NCBI GenBank assembly: GCA_903933395.1
Contig: CAIZKA010000005.1
Coordinates: 1 to 15,967, forward strand
DNA from: an uncultured beta proteobacterium
GTDB lineage: Bacteria; Pseudomonadota; Gammaproteobacteria; Burkholderiales; Rhodocyclaceae
Reading direction: 5' to 3'
DNA length: 15,967 bases
The notes below the pieces were generated by a model. It saw nothing but the letters and a program-made list of their open reading frames with translations. It had not been told where the DNA came from and did no database searches. This document shows, piece after piece, positions 7,052-14,875 of this stretch; position 1 is the stretch's first letter; every line of letters begins with the position of its first letter. A program made the translations under genes and the position numbers.

Positions 7052-8220
7052 TACCTGATCTTCAAGGTCGAGAGGCCGAACAGCACCAGCAGAATGGTGA
7101 TGATCCAGAAGCGCACCACGACCTGGGTCTCTTTCCAGCCGGTCTGTTCGAAGTGATGGTGCAGCGGTGCCATGAGCAGGATGCGGCGGCCCTCGCCGTA
7201 ACGCTTCCTGGTGTATTTGAAATAGCCGACCTGCAGCATCACCGACAGGGTTTCGGCGACGAAGACGCCGCCCATGATGAACAGCACGATTTCCTGGCGC
7301 GCCACCACCGCCACCGCGCCCAGTGCCGCACCCAGGGCGAGCGCACCGACGTCGCCCATGAATACTTCGGCCGGATAGGCGTTGAACCAGAGGAAGCCGA
7401 GGCCTGCCCCGGCCAGCGCGCCGCAGAACACCGTCAGTTCGCCTGATCCGGGGATATAGGGCAGCAACAGGTATTTGGAGAACACCGAATTGCCGGCAAC
7501 GTAAGTGAAGATGCCGAGAGCCGCGCCGACCAGCACCGTCGGCATGATGGCAAGGCCGTCAAGGCCGTCGGTCAGGTTCACCGCATTGCTGCTGCCGACG
7601 ATCACCAGGTAGGTCAGCAGGATGAAGCCGAACATGCCCAGCGGGTAAGTCACGGTCTTGAAGAAGGGCACGATCAGCGCGGTCTTCTGCGGCAGTTCCA
7701 GGGTGAAACCGCTGCTTACCCAGTCGAAGAAGAGTTGCACCACTTTTTCGTTGTTCGGTGCCGAAATCGAGAATGCCAGATAGATCGCCGCGACCAGACC
7801 GATCACCGATTGCCAGAAGAACTTGGTCCTGGCCGACAGCCCGTCCGGATTGCGGTAGACCACCTTGCGCCAGTCATCGACCCAGCCCACGGTACCGAAG
7901 CCGAATGTAACGATCAGCACGATCCAGATGAAGCGATTCGACAGGTCCGCCCACAGCAGCGTCGACACGCCGAGTGAAATCAGGATCAGGGCGCCGCCCA
8001 TGGTCGGCGTGCCGGCCTTGATCAAATGCGTCTGCGGCCCGTCGTTGCGCACCGACTGGCCGATCTTCTTGGCCGTCAGCCAGCGGATCACCGCGGGACC
8101 GAAGACGAAGGAGATGGCCAGCGCCGTCATGGTCGCCAGCACGGCGCGCAGGGTGATGTAGCCGAAGACGTTGAAGGCGCGGAAATCCTTCGCGAGCCAT
8201 TGGGCGAGTTCAAGCAGCAT
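7051..8220 (-). CDS. mraY: Phospho-N-acetylmuramoyl-pentapeptide-transferase
   Basis: Polytopic inner-membrane enzyme that transfers phospho-MurNAc-pentapeptide to undecaprenyl phosphate, making lipid I. Seen in order: GTPTMGGALI (70-79), VGWVDDWRKV with the paired aspartates at 115-116, NAVNLTDGLDGLA, PAEVFMGDVGALALGAALG, and the cytoplasmic loop MAPLHHHFEQTGW with the HHH motif. About ten hydrophobic segments alternate with these loops. At 389 residues it is longer than E. coli MraY (360). The ATG at 8218-8220 overlaps the end of murF by 11 nt. Confidence 0.97.
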   Translation of the reverse strand: MLLELAQWLAKDFRAFNVFGYITLRAVLATMTALAISFVFGPAVIRWLTAKKIGQSVRNDGPQTHLIKAGTPTMGGALILISLGVSTLLWADLSNRFIWIVLIVTFGFGTVGWVDDWRKVVYRNPDGLSARTKFFWQSVIGLVAAIYLAFSISAPNNEKVVQLFFDWVSSGFTLELPQKTALIVPFFKTVTYPLGMFGFILLTYLVIVGSSNAVNLTDGLDGLAIMPTVLVGAALGIFTYVAGNSVFSKYLLLPYIPGSGELTVFCGALAGAGLGFLWFNAYPAEVFMGDVGALALGAALGAVAVVARQEIVLFIMGGVFVAETLSVMLQVGYFKYTRKRYGEGRRILLMAPLHHHFEQTGWKETQVVVRFWIITILLVLFGLSTLKIR

Positions 8221-9583
8221 CCGGACTTCCTTCCTCTATGATCGCGTGGACGACGCGCTCCATGCGCATGAAGCGCGAGCCCTTGACCAGTACCGTGGCC
8301 TGCGGATCGAGTTCGGTCAGCAGCGCCTTGATCAAATCCTCGATGCGCTGAAAATGCCGGCCGCCGTCGCCGAAGTTCGCCGCCGCCGCCGCCGACAATT
8401 CACCCAGGCAGAACAGACGGTCGATGCCGTGGCTCTTGGCATACCCGCCGATCTCGTCGTGATACTGCCCGGCTGCGGCACCGGCTTCGCCCATGTCGCC
8501 CATGACCAGGATGCGCTTGCCGGGCACCGCGGCCAGCACATCGACGGCGGCGCGCATCGAATCCGGGTTGGCGTTGTAACTGTCGTCCACCACCGCGGTG
8601 CCATTGCGACCGCTGCGCCGCTGCAAACGTCCCTTTATGCCGGAAAATTGCTCCAGACCCTGCTTGACTGCCGCGCCCGTGGCGCCGGCCGCCAACGTTG
8701 CCGCAGCGGCGGCGCAGGCATTGCGGGCATTGTGGCTGCCCGGCACGGCGAGCATCAATATGATCTCACCTTGCGCTGTCGTCAGCCGCAATTCTCCGCC
8801 CAGACCATGGCCGGAGTAGCGGCCGCGCACGCCTGCAGTCTGATCGAGGCCGAAAGTCAGTTGCCGGCGCTCGCGCGACAACTCGCGCCAGATTTCGGCC
8901 TGCGCATCGTCGGCATTGAACACTGCGACGCCGTCGGCAGACAGACCGGCGAAGATTTCGCCTTTGGCCAGGGCCACGTTCTGTACCGAACCCAGGCCTT
9001 CCAGGTGCGCGCGCTGGGCGTTGTTCACCAGCGCCACGGTAGGCGCCGTGAGACGCGTCAGATAGTCGATTTCTCCCGCGTGGTTCATGCCCATTTCGAT
9101 CACCGCGGCACGGTGCGAAGCACGCAGCTTGAGCAGGGTCAGCGGCAGGCCGATGTCGTTGTTGAGGTTGCCGGCGGTCGCCAGCACCGCATCGCCGCCG
9201 CCAAATTGCGCGCGAAGGATCGCAGCGCACATTTCCTTCACGGTGGTCTTGCCGTTGCTGCCGGTAACGCCGATCAGCGGAATCGTGAAGCGCCGCCGCC
9301 AGGCAGCGGCGAGTTGCCCCAGTGCAAGGCGCGTATCGTTCACCGCGATCAGCGGCAGGCCCGGATTGGCGTCTGCCCAGACGCGCTCGACCATCGCGCC
9401 GGCGGCGCCTTTGGCCAGCACCTCGCGCACGAAGTCGTGGCCGTCGAAGCGATCGCCCTTCAAGGCGACGAACAACATGCCCGGGGTCACGGAGCGCGAA
9501 TCGGTGCCAACCTCGCCGAACTCCACATCCGGCCCCTGGTGCATCACGCCTATCGAAGCGCCGGCAGCGGAAAGTTTCATCAT
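8210..9583 (-). CDS. murF: UDP-MurNAc-tripeptide--D-Ala-D-Ala ligase
   Basis: Cytoplasmic Mur ligase that adds the dipeptide made by Ddl, completing the UDP-MurNAc-pentapeptide. The N-terminal TDSRSVTPGMLFVALKG (27-43) is the UDP-MurNAc domain. GVTGSNGKTTVKEM (105-118) is the P-loop, MGMNHAGEIDYLT and NNAQRAHLEGLGS follow, and DDSYNANPDSM marks the C-terminal domain. The 457-residue length is normal. Two consecutive ATGs (9581-9583 and 9578-9580) overlap the murE TGA; either could be used and they differ by one residue. Confidence 0.97.
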   Translation of the reverse strand: MMKLSAAGASIGVMHQGPDVEFGEVGTDSRSVTPGMLFVALKGDRFDGHDFVREVLAKGAAGAMVERVWADANPGLPLIAVNDTRLALGQLAAAWRRRFTIPLIGVTGSNGKTTVKEMCAAILRAQFGGGDAVLATAGNLNNDIGLPLTLLKLRASHRAAVIEMGMNHAGEIDYLTRLTAPTVALVNNAQRAHLEGLGSVQNVALAKGEIFAGLSADGVAVFNADDAQAEIWRELSRERRQLTFGLDQTAGVRGRYSGHGLGGELRLTTAQGEIILMLAVPGSHNARNACAAAAATLAAGATGAAVKQGLEQFSGIKGRLQRRSGRNGTAVVDDSYNANPDSMRAAVDVLAAVPGKRILVMGDMGEAGAAAGQYHDEIGGYAKSHGIDRLFCLGELSAAAAANFGDGGRHFQRIEDLIKALLTELDPQATVLVKGSRFMRMERVVHAIIEEGSPDAA

Positions 9584-11043
9584 CGCCGTGCCCCCAGCGC
9601 CGACTTTGCGGCCTCGAGGTCGGAAAACGGCTGGCGGACACCAGCGATTTCCTGGTAAGCCTCGTGACCCTTGCCCGCCAGAAGAATCACATCGCGCGCG
9701 CCCGCCACAGCCACCGTCTCGGCAATTGCCCGCGCCCGGTCGGCCTGAACCTGGGGCGGCCGCCGCATGCTGGCGCGTATGGCATCGATGATGGCATACG
9801 GATTCTCGCTGCGCGGGTTGTCGCTGGTCAGCACCACCTGATCGGCCAGCGCGTCGGCAATCGCGCCCATCTGCGGGCGCTTGCCGGGATCGCGCTCACC
9901 GCCGCAACCGAACACGCAGAGCAGGCGACCGCCTCGCGCAACCGTCGCTTCGCGCAAAACGCCGAGCGCCTTTTCCAGCGCATCCGGCGTGTGAGCATAA
10001 TCCACCACGACCAGCGGCTCACCGCTGCCGCCCAGCGCCTGCATGCGTCCCGGCGGCGGCCGGATGGCACGCAAGGCGCCGGCGATATCATCGAGACCTT
10101 CGTTGCGCGCCAGCAGCGCACCGACCACCGCGAGCAGATTGGCAGCATTGAAGCGGCCGACGACGGGCGCAGTGAAATGCACGCCGCGCAGATCGAACTC
10201 GATTCCCGCAGCACCCATGGCCAGATGTTCGGCACGCAGAATTTCATCGACGCAGGTGCCATCCGCCGCGCCCAGCGTATAGCCGATTGTGCGCAGGCGG
10301 CCCTTTAGGTTTATGGCGAGCGCGACTCCGAACGGGTCGTCGAGATTGAGTACCGCCGCGCCCAGGCCGGGGGCGGAGAACAGTTTCTCCTTGGCCGCCG
10401 CGTAGGCCGCCATCGTGCCGTGGTATTCGAGGTGGTCGCGCGTCAGGTTGGTAAAAATTGCGACATCGAAGTCCGCGCCGTTGACCCGGCCCTGGTCGAG
10501 TCCGATGGACGAAACCTCCATGGCGCAGGCTTGCGCACCATTCGCGACAAAGCCGGCAAGTGCCGCATGCAGGGTGATCGCATCCGGCGTGGTGTTCGGG
10601 CTTTCGTCAAGAGTGTCGAGGAAACCGTTGCCCAGCGTGCCGATCACGGCGCAGCGGTGCCGAAGGGAATCCATCGCCTGCGCGATCCACTGCGAGACCG
10701 AGGTCTTGCCGTTGGTGCCGGTGACGCCGGCAAGCCAGAGGTGCTCCGAGGGTCGGCCATAAACCAGGTGCGCGATCTCGCCTGAAAGCGCTGCCAGTCC
10801 GGCAACTTCGACAATCGCCGTATCATCGGCGCCGACTCCTGTGGCCGCGACCCCCGCCTCGGCGAGTACCGCCGCCGCGCCCTTCCCCATCGCCTGCGCG
10901 ATGTAATCGCGGCCGTCGCAACGTATGCCGGGAAAGGCGACAAAGACATCGCCCGGCTGCACGCGTCGCGAGTCTGCCGTGATCCGTGTCGGCACGACGC
11001 CGCGTTGCCGGAGTTGATCGAGAACTGTCATCGCCTTGCTCAC
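9580..11043 (-). CDS. murE: UDP-MurNAc-dipeptide--meso-DAP ligase
   Basis: Cytoplasmic Mur ligase that adds the third stem-peptide residue. ITADSRRVQPGDVFVAFPG (21-39) is the UDP-MurNAc domain, GVTGTNGKTS (106-115) the P-loop, MEVSSIGLDQGRV and FTNLTRDHLEYHG follow, and AAAKEKLF holds the lysine expected to be carbamylated. SDNPRSENP contains the DNPR motif (408-411) that selects meso-diaminopimelate rather than lysine, so the wall should be of the A1-gamma type. I use the GTG at 11041-11043, which forms a GTGA overlap with the ftsI stop. The in-frame ATG at 11029-11031 (four codons later) is an equally possible start. Confidence 0.96.
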   Translation of the reverse strand: MSKAMTVLDQLRQRGVVPTRITADSRRVQPGDVFVAFPGIRCDGRDYIAQAMGKGAAAVLAEAGVAATGVGADDTAIVEVAGLAALSGEIAHLVYGRPSEHLWLAGVTGTNGKTSVSQWIAQAMDSLRHRCAVIGTLGNGFLDTLDESPNTTPDAITLHAALAGFVANGAQACAMEVSSIGLDQGRVNGADFDVAIFTNLTRDHLEYHGTMAAYAAAKEKLFSAPGLGAAVLNLDDPFGVALAINLKGRLRTIGYTLGAADGTCVDEILRAEHLAMGAAGIEFDLRGVHFTAPVVGRFNAANLLAVVGALLARNEGLDDIAGALRAIRPPPGRMQALGGSGEPLVVVDYAHTPDALEKALGVLREATVARGGRLLCVFGCGGERDPGKRPQMGAIADALADQVVLTSDNPRSENPYAIIDAIRASMRRPPQVQADRARAIAETVAVAGARDVILLAGKGHEAYQEIAGVRQPFSDLEAAKSALGARR

Positions 11044-12773
11044 ATCTCTTCCCGCACGGGCTCGATGCCGGTCAGAATCAGCGGCTTCAGCGGCGCATCG
11101 GGCGCCACGCCGAGTGTGCGCAGGCTGCCCGCCATCACCTGGGCAAACACCGGAGCCGCCACGTCGCCGCCGAAGTGCTTGCCGTTGGAAGGTTCGTCGA
11201 TCATCACGGCGACGATCAGGCGCGGCTCGGAAGCCGGGGCGAAACCGACGAACGACGCTACATACTTGTTGGCGTAGGAACCACCTTCAATCTTGTGCGC
11301 CGTGCCGGTCTTGCCCGCCACGCGGTAACCCGGGATGTGCGCCTTGGGCGCGGTGCCGCCCGGCTGCACCGCCATCTCCAGCATGGTGCGGACTTCGCGC
11401 GCCGTCTGCGTCGAAAATATCTGCTTGCCGCCGAGCGGCGGCGCATCCAGTTTGGCCAGTGAAATCGGCACCAGGTCGCCATCGCGGGCGAAGACCTGAT
11501 AGGCGCGCGCCAGCTGGATCAACGTGACCGAGATGCCATGTCCGTAGGCCATGGTGGCCTGCTCGATGGGCTTCCAGGTTTTGGCCGGACGCAAGCGACC
11601 ACCGACTTCCCCCGGAAACCCCAGCTTCAGCGGTGCGCCGAAGCCGAGGCTGTCAAACATGGCCCACATCTCTTCGGGCTTCATCGACAGAGCCAGCTTG
11701 GCGGCGCCGATATTGGAGGACTTCTGGATCACCTGTGCCACGGTGAGGACGCCATGGACGTGGGCATCCGAGATCGTCGCCGAGCCGATGGTCATTTTCC
11801 CCGGCGCGGTCTGGATCGGCGTATCGGAGTGGAACCTGCCCGTTTCCAGCGCGAGTGCCGCGGTAAACGGCTTCATCGTCGAGCCGGGCTCGAAGCTGTC
11901 GGTCAGCGCCCGGTTGCGCAATTGCGCGCCGACCAGCTTGACGCGATTGTTCGGGTTGTAGGTCGGCAGATTCGCCAGGGCCAGGATTTCGCCGCTACGC
12001 GCGTCGAGCACCACCACGCCGCCTGCCTTGGCGCGGTTTTCCTCCAGCGCCTGCTTGAGATGACTGTAGGCCAGGTACTGCACCTTCGAGTCCAGCGCAA
12101 GCACGATGTCCTTGCCCTCCTGTGGCGGATTGACGCTCTGGACATCCTCGACCACGTTGCCACGGCGGTCCTTGATGACGCGACGCGAGCCCGGTTTGCC
12201 CGACAACTGGCTGTTGAACGCCAGTTCGATCCCTTCCTGGCCGGTATCCTCGACGCCGGTAAAGCCCACCATGTGTGCCATCACTTCGCCGGAAGGGTAG
12301 TAGCGCCGGTATTCGTTCTTCTGGTGGATGCCGGGAAGATTCAGCGCCGCGACCCGGTCCGCCTGGTCCGGCGGCAACTGGCGCTTGACGTAGACGAAAT
12401 CGCTTTCGGAAGCGAGCTTGCGATTGACCTCGCGGACATCGATCTCGAGCAGGGCCGCCAGGTTGCGCGCCTGGGCCGGTGCCAGTTCCGCATCTTCCGG
12501 GATGGCCCAGATCGAGCGCACCGGCGTGGATACCGCGAGCACGTCGCCATGGCGGTCGGTAATGCGGCCGCGGGTGGCGGAAATGTCGATCACCCTCTCG
12601 AAGCGGGCGCGCCCCTTGTCGCCGAGAAACTCGTTGTTGAAGGCTTGCAGGTAGAGCGAGCGCCCGATCAGCGCGAGGAAGGAGCCGAGCAGCAGCATCA
12701 GGACCAGGCGCTGCCGCCAGGGCGGCAGCCGCTCCGAAAGCAGCGGACTCTTGCTGAACTTGACGGATTTCAT
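11040..12773 (-). CDS. ftsI: Septal transpeptidase FtsI (PBP3)
   Basis: Class B penicillin-binding protein that crosslinks septal peptidoglycan, working with FtsW. A short basic cytoplasmic tail is followed by one transmembrane segment (about residues 22-45). The PBP dimer domain contains TRGRITDRHGDVLAVS (67-82). The transpeptidase domain has the SxxK motif STMK (298-301, catalytic Ser298), SSN (352-354) and KTG (488-490). The protein has 577 residues and no PASTA domains. The ATG lies 7 nt after the ftsL stop. No strong Shine-Dalgarno is visible; AGGGAAA lies rather far upstream. Confidence 0.97.
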   Translation of the reverse strand: MKSVKFSKSPLLSERLPPWRQRLVLMLLLGSFLALIGRSLYLQAFNNEFLGDKGRARFERVIDISATRGRITDRHGDVLAVSTPVRSIWAIPEDAELAPAQARNLAALLEIDVREVNRKLASESDFVYVKRQLPPDQADRVAALNLPGIHQKNEYRRYYPSGEVMAHMVGFTGVEDTGQEGIELAFNSQLSGKPGSRRVIKDRRGNVVEDVQSVNPPQEGKDIVLALDSKVQYLAYSHLKQALEENRAKAGGVVVLDARSGEILALANLPTYNPNNRVKLVGAQLRNRALTDSFEPGSTMKPFTAALALETGRFHSDTPIQTAPGKMTIGSATISDAHVHGVLTVAQVIQKSSNIGAAKLALSMKPEEMWAMFDSLGFGAPLKLGFPGEVGGRLRPAKTWKPIEQATMAYGHGISVTLIQLARAYQVFARDGDLVPISLAKLDAPPLGGKQIFSTQTAREVRTMLEMAVQPGGTAPKAHIPGYRVAGKTGTAHKIEGGSYANKYVASFVGFAPASEPRLIVAVMIDEPSNGKHFGGDVAAPVFAQVMAGSLRTLGVAPDAPLKPLILTGIEPVREEM

Positions 12774-12780
12774 CGCCGGC

Positions 12781-13053
12781 TCATTTCCCTGGATTCGCGT
12801 CGACGGAAATGATCTGCCCCGGCGCAGGCGGCTTCATGCCTAGTTTCGCGCGCGCGACCGCCGCCACGCGGACGTGGGCCGCGAGCGTGCTTTGCTCAAG
12901 CTGCAATTGCCCCCATTCCACATCCAGGTCACGCATGCGCTTTTGTCCGGCCTCGAGTTCAGTGAAGACTTTGCGCGCGCGATGGTTGGAGGCCACCACC
13001 AGCAGGGCGCAGACAAGGAGAATCAGTACCAGGAGGAGATTGAGGCGCGCCAA
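12781..13053 (-). CDS. ftsL: Cell division protein FtsL
   Basis: Small bitopic divisome protein that forms a complex with FtsB and FtsQ. The 90 residues show a transmembrane helix right at the start (about 4-21, LNLLLVLILLVCALLVVAS), then a polar region of about 25-72 with coiled-coil character and the usual L...V....L pattern before LGMKPPAPGQII. Identification rests on size, topology and position between rsmH and ftsI. The start is TTG at 13051-13053, directly after the rsmH TAA. That stop is in frame with ftsL, so no start further upstream is possible, and no later ATG precedes the membrane helix. GGGAG lies about 7 nt upstream. Confidence 0.93.
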   Translation of the reverse strand: MARLNLLLVLILLVCALLVVASNHRARKVFTELEAGQKRMRDLDVEWGQLQLEQSTLAAHVRVAAVARAKLGMKPPAPGQIISVDANPGK

Positions 13054-14127
13054 TTAGTGACTCCCACCCCCCGGCCCCCGCCCGTGGGCGGGGGTGACGG
13101 TGGTTCGCCGCTTCGCGGCTCCATGTTTTTGGCTGGCCATGCCTTGGGACGGCCCGGCGGCAGGCCGGTCGCCCCCGTTTGCTGGCACTGGGCCAGAGGG
13201 ATTGCCCACCTTCTGCGCCACGCGCAGCACGGCGCTGCGGCAGCGCGGGTTGGCGACGATTTCGGCCTCCGTCGGGAACATGGCCTTGCCCACCAGAGTC
13301 ATCACTGGCGGCGGCAGATCGGCCGCGCGCACCGGGACACCTTTGGGCGGTTGCGGTGGATGCGCCGCATCACGCATGAAGCGCTTGACGATGCGATCTT
13401 CCAGCGAATGAAAGCTGATCACGGCCAGACGTCCTCCCGGTGCCAAACGTTCAACGGCCCGCGGCAGGGCTAACGACAGTTCCTCAAGCTCCCGATTGAC
13501 GTGAATCCGTAGAGCCTGAAAAGTCCGCGTCGCCGGGTGCTGACCCGGTTCCCGCGTCCGGACGACTTGCGCCACGAGCGTGGCAAGCTGTCCTGTCCTT
13601 GAAATACCGTGCTCGCCCCGAGCAGCAACAAGCGCCTTTGCAATCGCATGAGCAAACCGTTCTTCGCCATAGTCTCTGATCACCCTTTCTAGTTCTGATT
13701 GCGATGCCCGCGCCAGAAACTCAGCGGCGGTCTCCCCCTGCGTCGTATCCATGCGCATGTCCAGCGGCGCATCGAAACGAAAGCTCATGCCCCGTTCGGG
13801 CGTATTCAGTTGCGGCGATGACACCCCTATGTCCAGCAGCACCCCGTCCACCTGCGTCACACCGAGTTTGTCCAGCACCGTGTCGAATTCGCTGAACGCT
13901 GCATGCGCCAGCGTGAAGCGCGGATCCTTGATCGAGGTGCCCGCGGCGATCGCCGCCGGATCGCGGTCGAGCGCGATCAGCCGTCCCTGGGGACCCAGTC
14001 CGGCGAGAATCGCCCGGCTGTGGCCGCCACGGCCGAAGGTCGCATCCAGGTAAATTCCGGCCGGCTGGATCGCCAGCGCTGCGACCGCCTCGGCGAGCAG
14101 CACGCTGACGTGAGTGTCGGCACTCAC
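13054..14127 (-). CDS. rsmH: 16S rRNA m4C1402 methyltransferase with extended tail
   Basis: S-adenosylmethionine-dependent enzyme that N4-methylates C1402 in the decoding centre of 16S rRNA. HVSVLLAEAV is near the start and the SAM-binding motif DATFGRGGHS is at residues 28-37. LLDIGVSSPQLNTPERGMSF, FQALRIHVNREL and GGRLAVISFHSLEDRIVKRF follow. The conserved core ends at NPRCRSAVLRVAQ. About 52 further residues, Gly/Pro/Arg-rich, bring it to 357 against about 313 in E. coli. The final part of that tail is encoded by palindromic DNA. The start is the GTG at 14125-14127, overlapping the mraZ TGA as GTGA; the frame stays open upstream to about 14418 but that stretch is antisense-like Arg-rich read-through of mraZ. 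Confidence 0.95.
   Translation of the reverse strand: MSADTHVSVLLAEAVAALAIQPAGIYLDATFGRGGHSRAILAGLGPQGRLIALDRDPAAIAAGTSIKDPRFTLAHAAFSEFDTVLDKLGVTQVDGVLLDIGVSSPQLNTPERGMSFRFDAPLDMRMDTTQGETAAEFLARASQSELERVIRDYGEERFAHAIAKALVAARGEHGISRTGQLATLVAQVVRTREPGQHPATRTFQALRIHVNRELEELSLALPRAVERLAPGGRLAVISFHSLEDRIVKRFMRDAAHPPQPPKGVPVRAADLPPPVMTLVGKAMFPTEAEIVANPRCRSAVLRVAQKVGNPSGPVPANGGDRPAAGPSQGMASQKHGAAKRRTTVTPAHGRGPGGGSH
13070..13119. repeat. REP-like palindromes encoding the RsmH tail
   Basis: A perfect inverted repeat of CCCCCGCCC at 13075-13083 pairs with 13086-13094 around a 2-nt centre, and GCCGC at 13107-13111 pairs with GCGGC at 13115-13119. The composition and spacing look like a repetitive extragenic palindrome. 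Here it lies within the coding frame of rsmH and ends less than 25 bp before the ftsL start. Only one copy is in the window, so its repetitive nature is not shown here. Confidence 0.55.
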
Positions 14128-14570
14128 AGCGCAAGATTTTCCAGGCCCGGAGGCAGGAGTTTGTCGCCCACGGCAAAGATCGCGTCCTGCTGCGCCTGCC
14201 AACCGGCGGCCGACCAGATTTCGAAATGGCGTCCCTGGCCGATCAGCCAGATCTCCTTTTCCAGCCCCGCGTACTGGCGCAGGGAGGGGGATATCAGCAG
14301 GCGTCCGGCGCCGTCGAGTTCCACGTCTTCGGCAAAACCCACCAGCAGGCGCCGCACCATGGCGGAATCCACTTGCAGGCTGGGTGCGGCGAGGATCTGG
14401 GCGCGGATCGGCTCCCACGCGGGTTGCGGATAGAGCAACAGGCAGCGATGGGGATGGACGGTGACCACCAGACGGCCTTCACCGAGGGCCACGAGGGCGT
14501 CGCGGTGCCGGCTCGGCACCGCCATGCGGCCTTTGGCATCCAGATTCAGCGCCGTCGCACCCTGAAACAT
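14124..14570 (-). CDS. mraZ: Transcriptional regulator MraZ
   Basis: First gene of the cluster, a DNA-binding protein that in other bacteria represses its own operon and forms ring-shaped oligomers. It consists of two tandem SpoVT/AbrB-like swapped-hairpin domains: LDAKGRMAVPSRHRDAL near residues 10-26 and ELDGAGRLLISPSLRQYAGL near 84-103. The DxxGR motif of each is intact. The 148-residue length is typical. GGGGGAG precedes the ATG at 14568-14570 by 6 nt. The stop overlaps rsmH by 4 nt. A three-box operator lies upstream, so autoregulation is likely. Confidence 0.96.
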   Translation of the reverse strand: MFQGATALNLDAKGRMAVPSRHRDALVALGEGRLVVTVHPHRCLLLYPQPAWEPIRAQILAAPSLQVDSAMVRRLLVGFAEDVELDGAGRLLISPSLRQYAGLEKEIWLIGQGRHFEIWSAAGWQAQQDAIFAVGDKLLPPGLENLAL

Positions 14571-14617
14571 TCAATCTCCCCCCGTCCGGGAATCAGGCTC
14601 TTGGCGAGCCCGTATCT

Positions 14618-14642
14618 CCCACTAATCCCCACAAGAACCCAC
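14618..14642 (-). promoter_or_regulatory. MraZ operator, three GTGGG boxes
   Basis: On the minus strand GTGGG occurs at 14642-14638, 14632-14628 and 14622-14618, each separated by exactly 5 nt (10-bp period). This is the arrangement described for MraZ binding sites. A degenerate fourth box (CGGGC, 14612-14608) sits in the next register. The first box overlaps the -10 hexamer by two bases, so occupancy would block polymerase. Confidence 0.88.
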
Positions 14643-14669
14643 TTTATGACACTTTTTCATATGGGTCAA
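14641..14669 (-). promoter_or_regulatory. Promoter of mraZ and the dcw cluster
   Basis: A -35 box TTGACC (14669-14664, 5 of 6 to consensus), a 17-bp spacer and a -10 box TAAAGT (14646-14641, 4 of 6) precede mraZ. Transcription would start near 14634, giving an untranslated leader of about 64 nt. The MraZ operator overlaps and follows the -10 box. Confidence 0.7.
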
Positions 14670-14676
14670 GCCGGAA

Positions 14677-14708
14677 AAGCCCTATTTTTCCAAATGCAAC
14701 AAGGGCTT
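14677..14708 (-). terminator. Possible weak terminator after psd
   Basis: AAGCCCT (minus strand, 14708-14702) pairs perfectly with AGGGCTT (14683-14677) around an 18-nt loop and is followed by TTCC, so only four Ts follow the last C. It lies just upstream of the mraZ -35 box. The large loop and short T-run make it a poor intrinsic terminator; it could instead be an operator or be incidental. Confidence 0.2.
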
Positions 14709-14875
14709 AGACGCAAGATGAGTGAATTTTTATTGAAATTTTATTCAATAAAATCAATATAGATAGCACTGATACTGAATGTGCTTTATGAGAAGTGGCG
14801 GCAGGATGGGCAATTTCCCGGCCAAAGTGATCGCCGCTCAGGCGGAAGCCGGTTGACCAACACCGGCGGCGCCGG

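Larger units (their letters stand above)
14571..14875. other. Intergenic region between psd and mraZ
   Basis: These 305 bp contain no credible gene. They hold the mraZ promoter and operator, an AT-rich stretch (about 14722-14765) and several short inverted repeats. One is a perfect palindrome with 8-base arms (14738-14745 and 14747-14754). GC-rich hairpins (14848-14853 with 14862-14867, and alternatively 14862-14867 with 14871-14876) lie at and just after the psd stop but lack a T-tract. Confidence 0.7.

Noticed and set aside
8171..9658. Plus-strand frame of about 495 codons opposite murF
   Set aside because: It is the complement of a clear MurF with all Mur ligase motifs. Its composition (Arg, Ala, Gly, His-rich) and lack of any recognisable motif are typical of antisense frames in GC-rich DNA. 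The same holds for the long plus-strand frames at 11538-12812, 5714-6802, 2117-3169 and 9322-10308.
14128..14418. Longer N-terminus for RsmH
   Set aside because: It would be a 97-codon read-through of mraZ with antisense-like composition. The family sequence begins at SADTHVSVLL, and the GTG forms a GTGA overlap with the mraZ stop.
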